This document shows, in pieces, positions 18,461 to 27,895 of a stretch of DNA of 64,000 nt (position 1 is the first letter of the stretch; each line of letters begins with the position of its first letter). Below the pieces are notes generated by a model. It saw only the letters and a program-made list of their open reading frames with translations. It searched no databases and had not been told where the DNA came from. Made by a program: the position numbers and the translations under genes. Source of the DNA: Polyangium spumosum. Lineage in GTDB: Bacteria > Myxococcota_A > Polyangia > Polyangiales > Polyangiaceae. Location of the stretch: NCBI RefSeq assembly GCF_009649845.1, contig NZ_WJIE01000002.1:186001-250000 (forward strand), written 5' to 3'.

Positions 18461-18808
18461 CTATTCGCTTCGAGTCTCGGCCGACGGGATGGCCGCACCG
18501 CCCACGAGGATCGCCGCGAGATCGACGCCGCTGCATTGGGCCACGCGTGCGGCGAACTCGACGGACGGCTTGATCCTCCGGTGGCAGGCGCCCTCGATGT
18601 AGTTCGTCGGGAAGCCGAGCGCATCGGCCGCCTCTTTCGGCGTGTGCTGGCGGAGATAGGCGTCCAGATAAGCGAGCGTCCGATCGCGCTGCTCGTCCGT
18701 CAGCACGGCGGGAACGCTCGCGGGATCCCCTTCGGCCTCCGGGGTCGTCTGCGGCCACATACGCGGCGTCGGGACGTCCTCTTGATCGTCATCGAGCGCG
18801 GCATCCAT
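18461..18808 (-). CDS. Small HTH protein (HTH1 type)
   Basis: 115 residues from the ATG at 18808, after which the protein begins with an acidic MDAALDDDQEDV stretch. The core (PASVPAVLTDEQRDRTLAYLD... AADALGFPTNYIEGACHRRIKPSVEFAARVAQCSGVDLAAIL) is clearly homologous to the 84-aa transposon protein at 34355: the shared PSVPAVL-[ST]-DEQ opening, the central helix-turn-helix and the VDLAAIL-type end. It is probably a Cro/XRE-like DNA-binding protein. It begins 24 bases from a 28-bp inverted repeat and is followed after 14 bases by the HTH2-type gene. The family is unnamed to my knowledge. Confidence 0.75.
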   Translation of the reverse strand: MDAALDDDQEDVPTPRMWPQTTPEAEGDPASVPAVLTDEQRDRTLAYLDAYLRQHTPKEAADALGFPTNYIEGACHRRIKPSVEFAARVAQCSGVDLAAILVGGAAIPSAETRSE

Positions 18809-18831
18809 GCTCCCTCCATCGGTCGTGTGAT

Positions 18832-18917
18832 GTCGCCGGCCCGCGGTGGTGGCGCCGCACCCCCGCGCGCAAGCAGAGGTGTGACCATTTGCGGCGCAAC
18901 CACCTCGGGCCGGCGAC
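18832..18917. promoter_or_regulatory. 28-bp inverted repeat upstream of the HTH1 gene
   Basis: Arms 18832-18859 and 18890-18917 are complementary at 26 of 28 positions, with a 30-base spacer. The outer part is GTCGCCGGCCCG and the inner part GCGCCGCA. It starts 24 bases upstream of the HTH1 ATG. It could be a large operator for the HTH proteins, an RNA hairpin in their leader, or the end of an element. The rest of the 18918-19219 gap shows no gene. Confidence 0.75.
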
Positions 18918-19219
18918 AAAACCCACCCGAGCCGAACGAGGCGCCTTTTCGCCCAGGAGGACCACCGTTCGGCCGGGATGGGAGAGACGGCAAACGTCCC
19001 CCTCGCGGCGAGCTTTCATGCGCGCGCGCCGTGAGCGGCGAGGTTTGCTGTCTCCACTCGCTACAAGCTCGGTCGGGGCGGCATGGTTAGCGAGGGGAGC
19101 GTCGATTTGTGGGATACTGTCCTACCTGAAAGATCAGACGCAATTGCGAACGTGAGGACGCACCTCTCCCGTTACGGCGCGCCGATGGCACGCCGTCGAA
19201 TCGGTCGGGGCGCGGAACC

Positions 19220-19885
19220 TCACGAGGCGGGCGGACCGCGCGCCGTGGCACGCGGCGCAGTCGGTCGCCGATCGCGGCGCGCGGTGGGCGCGACCGTGGG
19301 GCGCGAATGGCCCGGCGTGGCGCTTGGCGGGGGGCTGGACGCGTCGAGCGGCGTCGGCTCGACCGTGGGGCGCGAATGGCCCGGCGCGGCGCTTGGCGGG
19401 GGGCTGGACGCGTCGAGCTGCGTCGCCTCGACCGCGGGGCGCGGAGGGGCCGGCGCGGCGCTTGGCGGACGGCTGGACGCGTCAAGCGGCGTCGCCTCGA
19501 CCGCGGGGCGCGGAGGGGCCGGCGTGGCGCTTGGCAGGGCGCTGGACGCGTCGTCGGGCGGCGTCGGCTCGACCGTGGGGCGCGGAGGGGCCAGCGCGGC
19601 GCTTGGCGGGGAGCTGGACGCGTCGAGCGGGGTCGGCTCGACCGTACGCACCGGCGGACGGTCAACAGGCAGCGCGTCGGGAACGTGAGTCAACGAGATC
19701 CGCTTGCCCGGATCACGCTTCAGGGCGTCGATTTGCTCGGGGGTAAGGGCATCGTCCGGAAGGCGCGTTTCGCCAGCAGGCCAGGAAAGGCCGACACGAA
19801 CGGTGCGACCGTCGCGGATTTCCTCACGAAAACCGCAGCGGTACACTTTGAAACCAGGGACGGGGGTGCAGGTGACGATCAGCAT
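19220..19885 (-). CDS. Phage-like small protein with repetitive Pro-rich tail
   Basis: 221 residues from the ATG at 19885. The first 70 residues (MLIVTCTPVPGFKVYRCGFREEIRDG...WPAGETRLPDDALTPEQIDALKRDPGKRISL) resemble in layout the small Mu-like prophage proteins of the HI1506 type: an RCG motif, then a PDDxLTPEQIxALKxDP ending. The similarity is from memory of the pattern only. The remainder is about five copies of a 23-residue Pro/Ala/Ser repeat (RPTVEPTPLDASS...) encoded by a 69-bp unit. In-frame periodicity supports translation. It lies at the edge of the repeat archipelago. Confidence 0.55.
   Translation of the reverse strand: MLIVTCTPVPGFKVYRCGFREEIRDGRTVRVGLSWPAGETRLPDDALTPEQIDALKRDPGKRISLTHVPDALPVDRPPVRTVEPTPLDASSSPPSAALAPPRPTVEPTPPDDASSALPSATPAPPRPAVEATPLDASSRPPSAAPAPPRPAVEATQLDASSPPPSAAPGHSRPTVEPTPLDASSPPPSATPGHSRPTVAPTARRDRRPTAPRATARGPPAS
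19292..19650. repeat. 69-bp in-frame tandem repeat
   Basis: Units beginning GACCGYGGGGCGCG recur at about 19292, 19361, 19430, 19499 and 19571 (one 72-bp step), with a degenerate copy at 19640. All steps are multiples of three, so the repeat encodes the 23-residue tail of the phage-like protein without frame change. Confidence 0.8.
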
Positions 19886-20024
19886 AGGCCTCTTTGCGCG
19901 GACTGCTCCACCCATGGGCCGAAATGGGACGACTATGGTCCGTTTGTGGCTGCATTGCTGCGGCCCGTGGTCTTTATCCGTGGCTGGCGAGCTCGAGGAC
20001 GCGGAGCGGTGAGGAAAAAATTTC

Positions 20025-22625
20025 GGTCGAGCGCGGTCCCGCCGTGCCGGCCTCGGGGAAGATTTCGCCGCTCGCCGCCCTCCGCGCCGTCGAGCGCGAG
20101 CGGCCCTTCATGATCGCGACCGTCGAGCGCAAGGCGCGGGACCGCAGAAACACGCGGTCGAGCGCGGTCCGGACGCCCCGGCCTCGGGGAAGATTTCGCC
20201 GCGGAGATCGCCCGCGCCCGTCGAGCGCGAGCAGGCCTTCCGCGTCGCGGGCGTCGAGCGCGAGGCGCGAGGGGCCGCAGAAACACGCGGTCGAGCGCGG
20301 TCCCGCCGCGTCGGCCTCGGGGAAGATTTCGCCGCTCGCCGCCCCCGCGGCGTCGAGCGCGAGCGGCCCTTCATGATCGCGACCGTCGAGCGCGAGGCCC
20401 GCGGGCCCGCCGAAACATGCGGTCGAGCGCGGTCCCGCCGCGCCGGCCTCGGGGAAGATTTCGCCGCTCGCCGCCCTCCGCGCCGTCGAGCGCGAGCAGC
20501 CCTTCATGATCGCGACCGTCGAGCGCGAGGCGCGAGGGGCCGCAGAAACACGCGGTCGAGCGCGGTCCCGCCGCGCCGGCCCCGGGGGAGATTTCGCAGC
20601 GCAGATCGCCCCGCGCCGTCGAGCGCGAGCAAGCCTTCCACGTCGCGACCGTCGAGCGCTAGGTGCGAGAGGCCGCCGAAACACGCGGTCGAGCGCGGTC
20701 CCGCCGCGTCCGCCTCGGGGGAGATTTCGCCGCGGAGCTCGCTCGCGCCGTCGAGCGTGTCGAGCGTCGAGCCCGGCGGGTGCGTTTGTGCAAACCCTCG
20801 CGCGTCCACGTCGAGCGTGCGCGTCGGGCCGCCTGCGTTTCCGCCACCCTACATCCGAGCGCGGCGGAAACGCGGCATCGAGCGCGGTCCAAGCTATCGA
20901 AAGCACGCGAAGATTTCGGCAGGAGGGGGGCCGGCGGAAATGCCGCCCCTCCGCGCCCCGAGGGCTCCCCTACGTCCCAACGTCGAGCGTGTCGGGCGCA
21001 TCGAGCGCCGCGAGCTGGCGACCGTCGAGAGCGGCGAGCGTGCCGCGTCGGAGTCGATCGCGAAATGGCCAAATGACCGCAGCATCCGGCATCATGCTGC
21101 GATGGACGCGTCCGCCTCGCGTGGCGCGACGTCGACACGGCGCAGGCGACGAGCACGAGGTACGGGGCGCGATTGGAGCGGCAATTCAAGGGGGGAGCGC
21201 GCCCGAGCGTCGAGCGCCGGCCGGTGGAATCGTCCCCCAGACAGGCGGCCGGCGGAAACGGTCCCCTTCACGGGGAGGCTTATTTCACGGGTAAACGCGC
21301 GCCCCGCGTGCCCTCGACCGAAGCATGCTCGCCGCGCTCGTCGTGCGTCCGGTACGTCCAACGCACGCGCGGCGCATCCTTAGTTTCCGCCACCTCGACC
21401 CCCCCGCATGCGGGGGTGGCGGAAATTCGTTGTCGAGCGCGGTCTGGGCGCGCCGGCCTCGGGGGAGATTTCGCGGCGAAGATCGCCCCGCGGCGTCGAG
21501 CGCGAGCAGGCCTTCCGCGTCGCGAGCATCGAGCGCGAGGCGCGACGGGGCGCCGAAACACGCGGTCGAGCGCGGTCCGGGGGCGTCGGCCTCGGGGAAG
21601 ATTTCGCCGCGGAGATCGCCCCCGCCGTCGAGCGCGAGCAGGCCTGCCACGTCGCGACCGTCGAGCGCGAGGCGCCAGGGGCCGCAGAAACACGCGGTCG
21701 AGCGCGGTCCCGCCGCGTCGGCCTCGGGGAAGGTTTCGCCGCGGAGATCGCCCCGGCGTCGAGCGCGAGCAAGCCTTCCACGTCGTGGCCGTCGAGCGCG
21801 AGGCGCGATGGGCCGCAGAAACACGCGGTCGAGCGCAGTCCGGGCGCGTCGGCCTCGGGGGCGATTTCACCGCGGAGCTCGCCCGCGCCGTCGAGCGTGT
21901 CGAGCGTCGAGCCCGGCGGGTGCGTCCGTGCAAACCCTCGCCCGTCCACGTCGAGCGTGCACGTCGGGCCGCCTGCGTTTCCGCCACCCTACATCCGGGC
22001 GCGGCGGAAATGCGGCATCGAGCGCGGTCCAAGCTATCGAAAGCACGCGAAGATTTGGACACGAGGGGGGCCGGCGGAAATGCAACCCCTCCGCGCCCCG
22101 AGGGCTCCCCCGCGTCCCAACGTCGAGCGTGTCGGGCGCATCGAGCGCCGCGAGCTGGCGACCGTCGAGCGCGGCGAGCGTGGCGAGTCGGAGCCGATCG
22201 CAAAATGGCCAAATGACCGCCGCATCCGGCATCATGCTGCGATGGACGCGTCCGCCTCGCGTGGCGCGACGTCGACACGGCGCAGGCGACGAGCACGAGG
22301 TACGGGGTGCGATTGGAGCGGCAATTCAAGGGGGGAGCGCGCCCGAGCGTCGAGCGCGGGCCGGTGGAATCGTGGCCCCGACAGACGGCCGGCGGAAACG
22401 GACCCCTTCACGGGGAAGCCCAATTCACGGGTAAACGCGCGCCCCGCGTGCCCTCGATCGAAGCGTGCTCGCCGCGCTCGTCGTGCGTCCGGTACGTCGA
22501 ACGCACGCGCGGCGCATCCTTAGTTTCCGCCACTTCGCCCCCCCCCGCATGCGGGGGTGGCGGAAATTCGATGTCGAGCGCGGTCGAGGGCAGCGAGCTT
22601 TCGGGAAGATTTCCGCCGCTCGACA
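20025..22625. repeat. Repeat block 1: about 132-bp units plus two 667-bp modules
   Basis: Starts with five units of 131-143 bp (GGTCGAGCGCGGTC at 20025, 20156, 20289, 20421, 20554 and 20697). A first long module (about 20750-21416) ends in the palindrome CCCCCGCATGCGGGGG (21401-21416). Three to four more short units follow, then a second long module (about 21890-22557) with the same palindrome at 22542-22557. Each short unit contains GAGCGCGGTC-N19-GRAGATTT. Every frame on both strands stays open for long stretches because of composition, but unit lengths are not multiples of three, so I call no genes here. Confidence 0.9.
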
Positions 22626-23054
22626 CCGGTCCGGCCGAGGGCCGGAGCTGCGGGCCCGCGAGCACGAGGGCGCGGCGAGCGCCGCCCGCCTCGATGCCGT
22701 GGGCCTCGATGCTCGTCGGGGTCGGTCACGACACACGCCCCTCATGTCCGGCTGCCACGTTTTCGCCGTTGAGCGCAATCCACGGCGCGGGCCCCTCGGG
22801 AAGATTCGCCCGCTCGACCGGCCGGCGAGCTGGGGGCACGCGTCAAGTCGAGGGCGGCGAGCACGAGGTCCGGCCGCTCGACGGGCCGAGCGTGAGGCCC
22901 AGCTCGCGAGCGACGAGCACGAAGGGGGGTATCACGACGCACCGGCCCCTATCGACCCGAAGCATCTTCGACGTCGAGTGCGACCCCGGCAAGGTGGGGC
23001 CGCACTCGACGCCGCGGGCGGCCGACGAGCTGGCGCCGGCCACCTTGCGCGAAA
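22626..23054. other. Degenerate repeat DNA
   Basis: Contains decayed pieces of the block repeats, for example a GAGCGCAATC-N19-GAAGATTC core near 22775. There is also a CGAGCACGAGGGCGCGGCGAG segment that recurs in part near 28945. No gene is supported. Confidence 0.5.
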
Positions 23055-23246
23055 TCACATGGCCGGCTTGGCTTGCTTTTCCGACTTCACCTTGTCAACT
23101 ACCTCCTGGAGCAGCTTGATCTCCTTCGCCGTCATCTGATCCGCGTCATCGTCCTTCAGACGCTGCTCCAGCACCTGAATTGCAGCTCGAAGGGCGAGTT
23201 TGCACGAAGCGTGGGTGAAACCAGAACTGACGATGCGATCGCTCAT
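23055..23246 (-). CDS. 63-aa protein overlapping the radical SAM gene
   Basis: 63 residues. The ATG at 23246 overlaps the radical SAM stop codon (ATGA), and GGAGG lies 6 bases upstream, so coupled translation is very likely. The protein has one Cys (THASCKLAL), then a helical, charged second half (RAAIQVLEQRLKDDDADQMTAKEIKLLQEVVDKVKSEK) that could form a coiled coil. It has no leader/core division or Cys/Thr-rich tail typical of a RiPP precursor, so a partner or regulatory subunit is as likely as a substrate. No homologue recognised. An upstream extension of the frame is not supported. Confidence 0.75.
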   Translation of the reverse strand: MSDRIVSSGFTHASCKLALRAAIQVLEQRLKDDDADQMTAKEIKLLQEVVDKVKSEKQAKPAM

Positions 23247-25000
23247 GGGGGACCTCCACTCAAGAAACGGTTGATCGACGTACGGGTGCGAGCCCTGAAT
23301 TCGTAAAAAACAGGGCTGCACCAAGCCTGGGGAATCGAGCCCAAGATTCGCTCTTCGGCTTGCGACAATGCCGATGGGCGAAGACCACCGAGGGGATCGA
23401 GGAAAATGGTATCGCGAGCCTCCGCCCAGTACGGCTCCGCAAGAGGGCCACGGCGGTCTCCGAGCGGGAGAATCCATGCGATTGGGTCGGTGGCATGGAA
23501 GGTCACGACCAGCTGCCGCTTCACCGCACGCGAGATCATTCCATGAAGCACGCGGAGATCGCCGATGGGGGTGGGACGATACATCGGTCCGTCATCATGC
23601 ATCCTGCGAATCAAGCACAATGTGGCGGCGCCGAGATCGGCCACCTGATCCACGATGTGCGCGATGTCCTCAAGCTTCCCGGTCTCGTAAACCGTATTGA
23701 TGGTGACCGATACTCCGCCCGTGACCAGGCGTTTGATGCGTCGGGCAATGGCCGAAGGTATGCCGTCTCGAGCGAGTGACTTGAAGTGGTACTCATCGAT
23801 TGAAACGGCGACCGCGCCACAGCACTCCAGGATAGTGCTCCACAGCTCATCGGATGGCTCGAGGGACAGGTTCGTCGACAGGTTGGGGATCATTCCGTGA
23901 GCACGCGTCATCCGTAACGCCGACGAAAGCCTGTCGTAGAGCAGCGCTTCGGCCCCCTCGCCGAAGTTCACCTGGACGATGCCGACCTGCGCTGCCTCGG
24001 AGAGCCTCGCTTGTAACACGTCGAGATCGAGCGACTCCCCGGTCATCGGATAAGGACAATGGGCACATTTCATGTTGCAGCTCGCGTTGAGCTGCACATG
24101 GAGAAAAGTCGGCGCCGCGGGGACGTCCCCCCGCGGGCCATCCGTTCGTTCGATGACCACGCCGCTCTGGCGATCTACGAGGAGCTGCACGTCGCCCCGC
24201 GCTCGCACGAGCTCCAGGCGCTCCGCATAACCGTTGGGCATGTCCTCGTTATTCTGCGGCAGATCCCATAAAACCGTGAAGAAGTGCAGCAACCGCAGCC
24301 AGTCATCGAGGACCGTGCGTGCATCGCTTTCGCAAAGCACCTCGCGAGCGAACCTCCCCGCTCGTCGGAGCGCGAGCGCCACCTCTGCCGGACGCTCCCT
24401 TTCGCGCAGCAAAGCAACAACGGGCTCCACCTGGTAGGCCTCGCGGGCATGCATGAGTTCCAGCTCGAGGAGCCCAATGTCCCGGGTCAGCATCTCACGC
24501 CAGAAGGACTGCAAATCGGGTGCAGAGTCGAGGTTCGCGACGAGCCAGATCTTATCTCCGATCGACTTGAGTTTGAGCAACATGGACAGGCAGGGGCCCG
24601 GCACCTGCGTCCTATGCCCGGAAGGAAGCTCCACAGTCCGCCAGTGCACGTCAGAGAAGTGCCAGCCCAGCTCTGCCTCGAAATGACCGAAGATAGGATT
24701 GCGCTGCTTCGCGAGAACGGGGGAGCTCAACGCGAGTGACTGGCCCTCGCGACGCCACACCTCGTCGGACAGCTCGCTATAGCCGAGTGGTTCGAGAACA
24801 TCGTTCGAAAAATCGCGAACATCAATGGTATTCGGGAGGTAAAGGTCGATGTCACGCGGCGTCACGGGAAGCCCCGACAGCGCGGCAGCCATACTTCCAA
24901 CGACGCAAAACGAAACACCGAAACGCTCAACGGTCTTCGTGAGGAGCTCGTCGACCACGTCCAGCGGGGTGCTCCGTGGATCAAGCATCCACCAACTCAA
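23243..25000 (-). CDS. Nucleotidyltransferase-like / radical SAM fusion protein
   Basis: 585 residues. The N-terminal domain (about 15-200) has a nucleotidyltransferase-fold signature, FCVVGSMAAALSG...TPRDIDLYLP, with the GS and DxD metal motif near residue 50, resembling AbiEii/MNT-type proteins. A helical linker follows. The radical SAM domain begins near residue 300 with the 4Fe-4S motif CNMKCAHC, then VNFGEGAEALL in the GGE position and an SIDEYHF strand. No Cys-rich SPASM or Twitch extension is seen. The TTG start at 25000 is chosen because GGAGG is 5 bases upstream; an ATG at 24988 is the alternative. GC is lower than in the flanking repeats, suggesting transfer. Product unknown. Confidence 0.88.
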   Translation of the reverse strand: MSWWMLDPRSTPLDVVDELLTKTVERFGVSFCVVGSMAAALSGLPVTPRDIDLYLPNTIDVRDFSNDVLEPLGYSELSDEVWRREGQSLALSSPVLAKQRNPIFGHFEAELGWHFSDVHWRTVELPSGHRTQVPGPCLSMLLKLKSIGDKIWLVANLDSAPDLQSFWREMLTRDIGLLELELMHAREAYQVEPVVALLRERERPAEVALALRRAGRFAREVLCESDARTVLDDWLRLLHFFTVLWDLPQNNEDMPNGYAERLELVRARGDVQLLVDRQSGVVIERTDGPRGDVPAAPTFLHVQLNASCNMKCAHCPYPMTGESLDLDVLQARLSEAAQVGIVQVNFGEGAEALLYDRLSSALRMTRAHGMIPNLSTNLSLEPSDELWSTILECCGAVAVSIDEYHFKSLARDGIPSAIARRIKRLVTGGVSVTINTVYETGKLEDIAHIVDQVADLGAATLCLIRRMHDDGPMYRPTPIGDLRVLHGMISRAVKRQLVVTFHATDPIAWILPLGDRRGPLAEPYWAEARDTIFLDPLGGLRPSALSQAEERILGSIPQAWCSPVFYEFRARTRTSINRFLSGGPP

Positions 25001-25164
25001 TCACGCCTCCACATGAGCGTCAAGGCAAATTCACGCCGCCGCATATATCGATGCTGCGCGGTCTCCGAAACGCAACGCGACGGAGTCGTCGCCGTCGACC
25101 CCCGAGGCAGAGCAGCGCCTGGCCCGCGCGCTCGGCCTTAGGGGTGTCGAGCCCGTCGAGCGGC

Positions 25165-27670
25165 ACTCTTCATTCCGCCACCTCGCGGCCTTGCCGCTGA
25201 CAGTCCGCGAAATAGCCGCTCGTCTGCAGTCCCGCCGCGCCGCCCTCGGGCAAGATTTCGTCGCCCCGCCGCTCGCGGCGTCGGCGCGAGGCGCCCTTCA
25301 CGGTGTGCGCCGTCAAGCGCAGGACGCGAGAGGCAGCCGAAATGCAGCGTCGAGCGCGGTCCGGACGCCCCGGCCTCGGGGAAGATTTCGCCGCGGAGAT
25401 CGCCCGCGCCCGTCGAGCGCGAGCAGGCCTTCCACGTCGCGACCGTCGAGCGCGAGGCGCGCTGGACCGCAGAAACACGCGGTCGAGCGCGGTCCGGGCG
25501 CGTCGGCCTCGGGGGAGATTTCGCCGCTCGCCGCCCCCCGCGGCGTCGAGCGCGAGCAGGCCTTCCACGTCGTGGCCGTCGAGCGCGAGGCGCGAGGGGC
25601 CGCAGAAACACGCGGTCGAGCGCGGTCCGGACGCCCCGGCCTCGGGGAAGATTTCGCCGCGGAGATCGCCCGCGCCCGTCGAGCGCGAGCAGGCCTTCCA
25701 CGTCGCGACCGTCGAGCGCGAGGCGCGCTGGACCGCAGAAACACGCGGTCGAGCGCGGTCCGGGCGCGTCGGCCTCGGGGGAGATTTCGCCGCTCGCCGC
25801 CCCCCGCGGCGTCGAGCGCGAGCAGGCCTTCCACGTCGTGGCCGTCGAGCGCGAGGCGCGAGGGGCCGCAGAAACACGCGGTCGAGCGCGGTCCGGGCGC
25901 GTCGGCCTCGGGGGAGATTTCGCCGCTCGCCGCCCCCCGCGGCGTCGAGCGCGAGCAGACCTTCCACGTCGTGGCCGTCGAGCGCGAGGCGCGAGGGGCC
26001 GCAGAAACACGCGGTCGAGCGCGGTCCGGGCGCGCCGGCCTCGGGGGCGATTTCGCCGCGGAGCTCGCCCGCGCCGTCGAGCGTGTCGAGCGTCGAGCCC
26101 GGCGGGTGCGTCTGTGCAAACCGTCGCGCGTCCACGTCGAGCGTGCGCGTCGGGCCGCCTGCGTTTCCGCCACCCTACATCCGAGCGCGGCGGAAACGCG
26201 GCATCGGGCTCGGTCCAACCTATCGAAAGCACGCGAAGATTTTCGGCGGGAGGGGGCGGCGGAAATGCCACCCCTCCGCGCCCCGAGGGCTCCCCTGCGT
26301 CCCAACGTCGAGCGTGTCGGGCGCATCGAGCGCCGCGAACTGGCGACCGTCGAGCGCATCGAGCGTGCCGCGTCGGAGCCGATCGCAATATGGCCGAATG
26401 ACCGCAACATCCTGCTTCATGCAGCGATAGACGCGTCCGCCTCGCGTGGCGCGACGTCGACACGGCGCATGCGACGAGCACGAGGTACGGCGTACGATTG
26501 GAGCGGTATTTCAAGGGCGTAGCGTGCACTGCCGTCGAGCGCCGGACGATGGAACCGTGGCCCCGACAGACGGCCGGCGGAAACGGTCCCCTTCACGGGG
26601 AAGCCCAACTCACGGGTAAACACGCGCCCCGCGTGCCCTCGATCGCAGCGTGCTCGCCGCGCTCGTCGTGCGTCCGGTGCGTCGAACGCACGCACGGCGC
26701 ATCCTTAGTTTCCGCCACTTCGACCCCCCCGCATGCGGGGGTGGCGGAAATTCGATGTCGAGCGCGGTCCGGGCGCGTAGGCCTCGGGGGAGATTTCGCC
26801 GCGGACCTCGCCCCGCGCCGTCGAGCGCGAGCAGGCCTTCCACGTCGCGACCGTCGAGCGCGAGGCGCGAGGGGTCGCAGAAACACGCGGTCGAGCGCGG
26901 CCCGGGCGCGTCCGCCTCGGGGGAGATTTCGCCGCGGGGCTCGCCCGCGCCATCGAGCGTGTCGAGCGTCGAGCCCGGCGGGGGCGTCCGTGCAAACCCT
27001 CGCCCGTCCACGTCGAGCGTGCGCGTCGGGCCGCCTGCGTTTCCGCCACTCTACATCCGAGCGCGGCGGAAACGCGGCATCGAGCGCGGTCCAAGCTATC
27101 GAAAGCACGCGAAGATTTCGGCGGGAGGGGGGCCGGCGGAAATGCCACCCCTCCGCGCCCCGAGGGCTCCCCCACGTCCCAACGTCAAGCGTGTCGGGCG
27201 CATCGACCGCCGCGAGCTGGCGACCGTCGAGCGCGGCGAGCGTGGCGAGTCGGAGCCGATCGCGAAATGGCCGAATGACCGCAGCATCCGGCATCATGCA
27301 GCGATGGACGCGTCCGCCTCGCGTGGCGCGACGTCGACACGGCGCAGGCGACGAGCACGAGGTACGGGGTGCGATTGGAGCGGCAAATCAAGGGGGAGCG
27401 CGCCCGAGCGTCGAGCGCCGGCCGGTGGAATCGTCCCCCAGACAGACGGCCGGCGGAAACGGTCCCCTTCACGGGGAGGCCTATTTCACGGGTAAACGCG
27501 CGCCCCGCGTGCCCTCGACCGAAGCGTGCCCGCCGCGCTCGTCGTGCGTCCGGTACGCCGAACGCACGCGCGGCGCATCCTTAGTTTCCGCCACCTCGAC
27601 CCCCCCGCATGCGGGGGTGGCGGAAATTCGATGTCGAGCGCGGTCATGGCCTCAACGCTCTTGAAAGATT
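25165..27670. repeat. Repeat block 2: six 133-bp units and two 667-bp modules
   Basis: Six consecutive units start at 25349, 25482, 25615, 25748, 25881 and 26014, exactly 133 bp apart. Pairs are duplicated as a 266-bp tandem (25349-25614 and 25615-25880 appear the same by eye). Long modules run about 26076-26741 and 26950-27617, each ending in CCCCCGCATGCGGGGG (26726-26741 and 27602-27617). The block ends with a core whose variable part is unique (about 27630-27660). Because 133 is not a multiple of three, reading frame rotates each unit, which argues against coding. Confidence 0.9.
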
Positions 27671-27841
27671 TTTTCTCTGGTAAACCAGGGACGGCCATAA
27701 TGCCATGCTCGAAGGGGGTATCCGTTCGGCAACCCGCATCGTCGGGGTCGAGCGGAGGTCCGGGCCACCTCAGTGGCCTAGCGGCGTGGGCCGCTCACGT
27801 AATCAGGTTGACGTCAAAACGGGATGTCTCATAGGAAGACA

Positions 27842-27868
27842 AGGCGAGCAGCACACGGCAGCTCGCCT
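27842..27868 (+). promoter_or_regulatory. Leader hairpin before the 27896 gene
   Basis: AGGCGAGC-N11-GCTCGCCT, a perfect 8-bp stem ending 15 bases before the AGGAGG ribosome-binding site. About 35 bases upstream, TTGACG (27810-27815) with CATAGG 16 bases further on is a possible sigma-70-like promoter. Leader regulation is inferred. Confidence 0.4.
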
Positions 27869-27895
27869 GATTCGTGGTTTGCCAGGAGGGGTGCA

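Larger units (their letters stand above)
11462..19885. mobile_element. Putative integrase-bounded genomic island
   Basis: All genes here lie on the minus strand, beginning at the left with a tyrosine recombinase and an excisionase-like HTH protein and ending with a phage-like protein. Composition and gene content differ from the housekeeping genes to the left. I did not find attachment-site duplications, and the right edge merges into repeat DNA, so the boundaries are those of the genes only. Confidence 0.35.

Noticed and set aside
20750-21416. Group II intron or retron in the 667-bp module
   Set aside because: No reverse transcriptase gene is present, and the module lacks a recognisable domain V or an msr/msd layout.
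23055-23246. Confident RiPP precursor call for the 63-aa protein
   Set aside because: It lacks a recognisable leader/core boundary and a modifiable C-terminal core; only the position next to a radical SAM gene favours it.
23055-23477. 140-aa reading of the small protein next to the radical SAM gene
   Set aside because: The extension lies inside the radical SAM coding sequence in another frame; GGAGG plus ATGA overlap fixes the start at 23246.
25349-26146. CRISPR array
   Set aside because: Units of 133 bp with the whole unit conserved; there are no short repeats separated by unique spacers and no cas genes.
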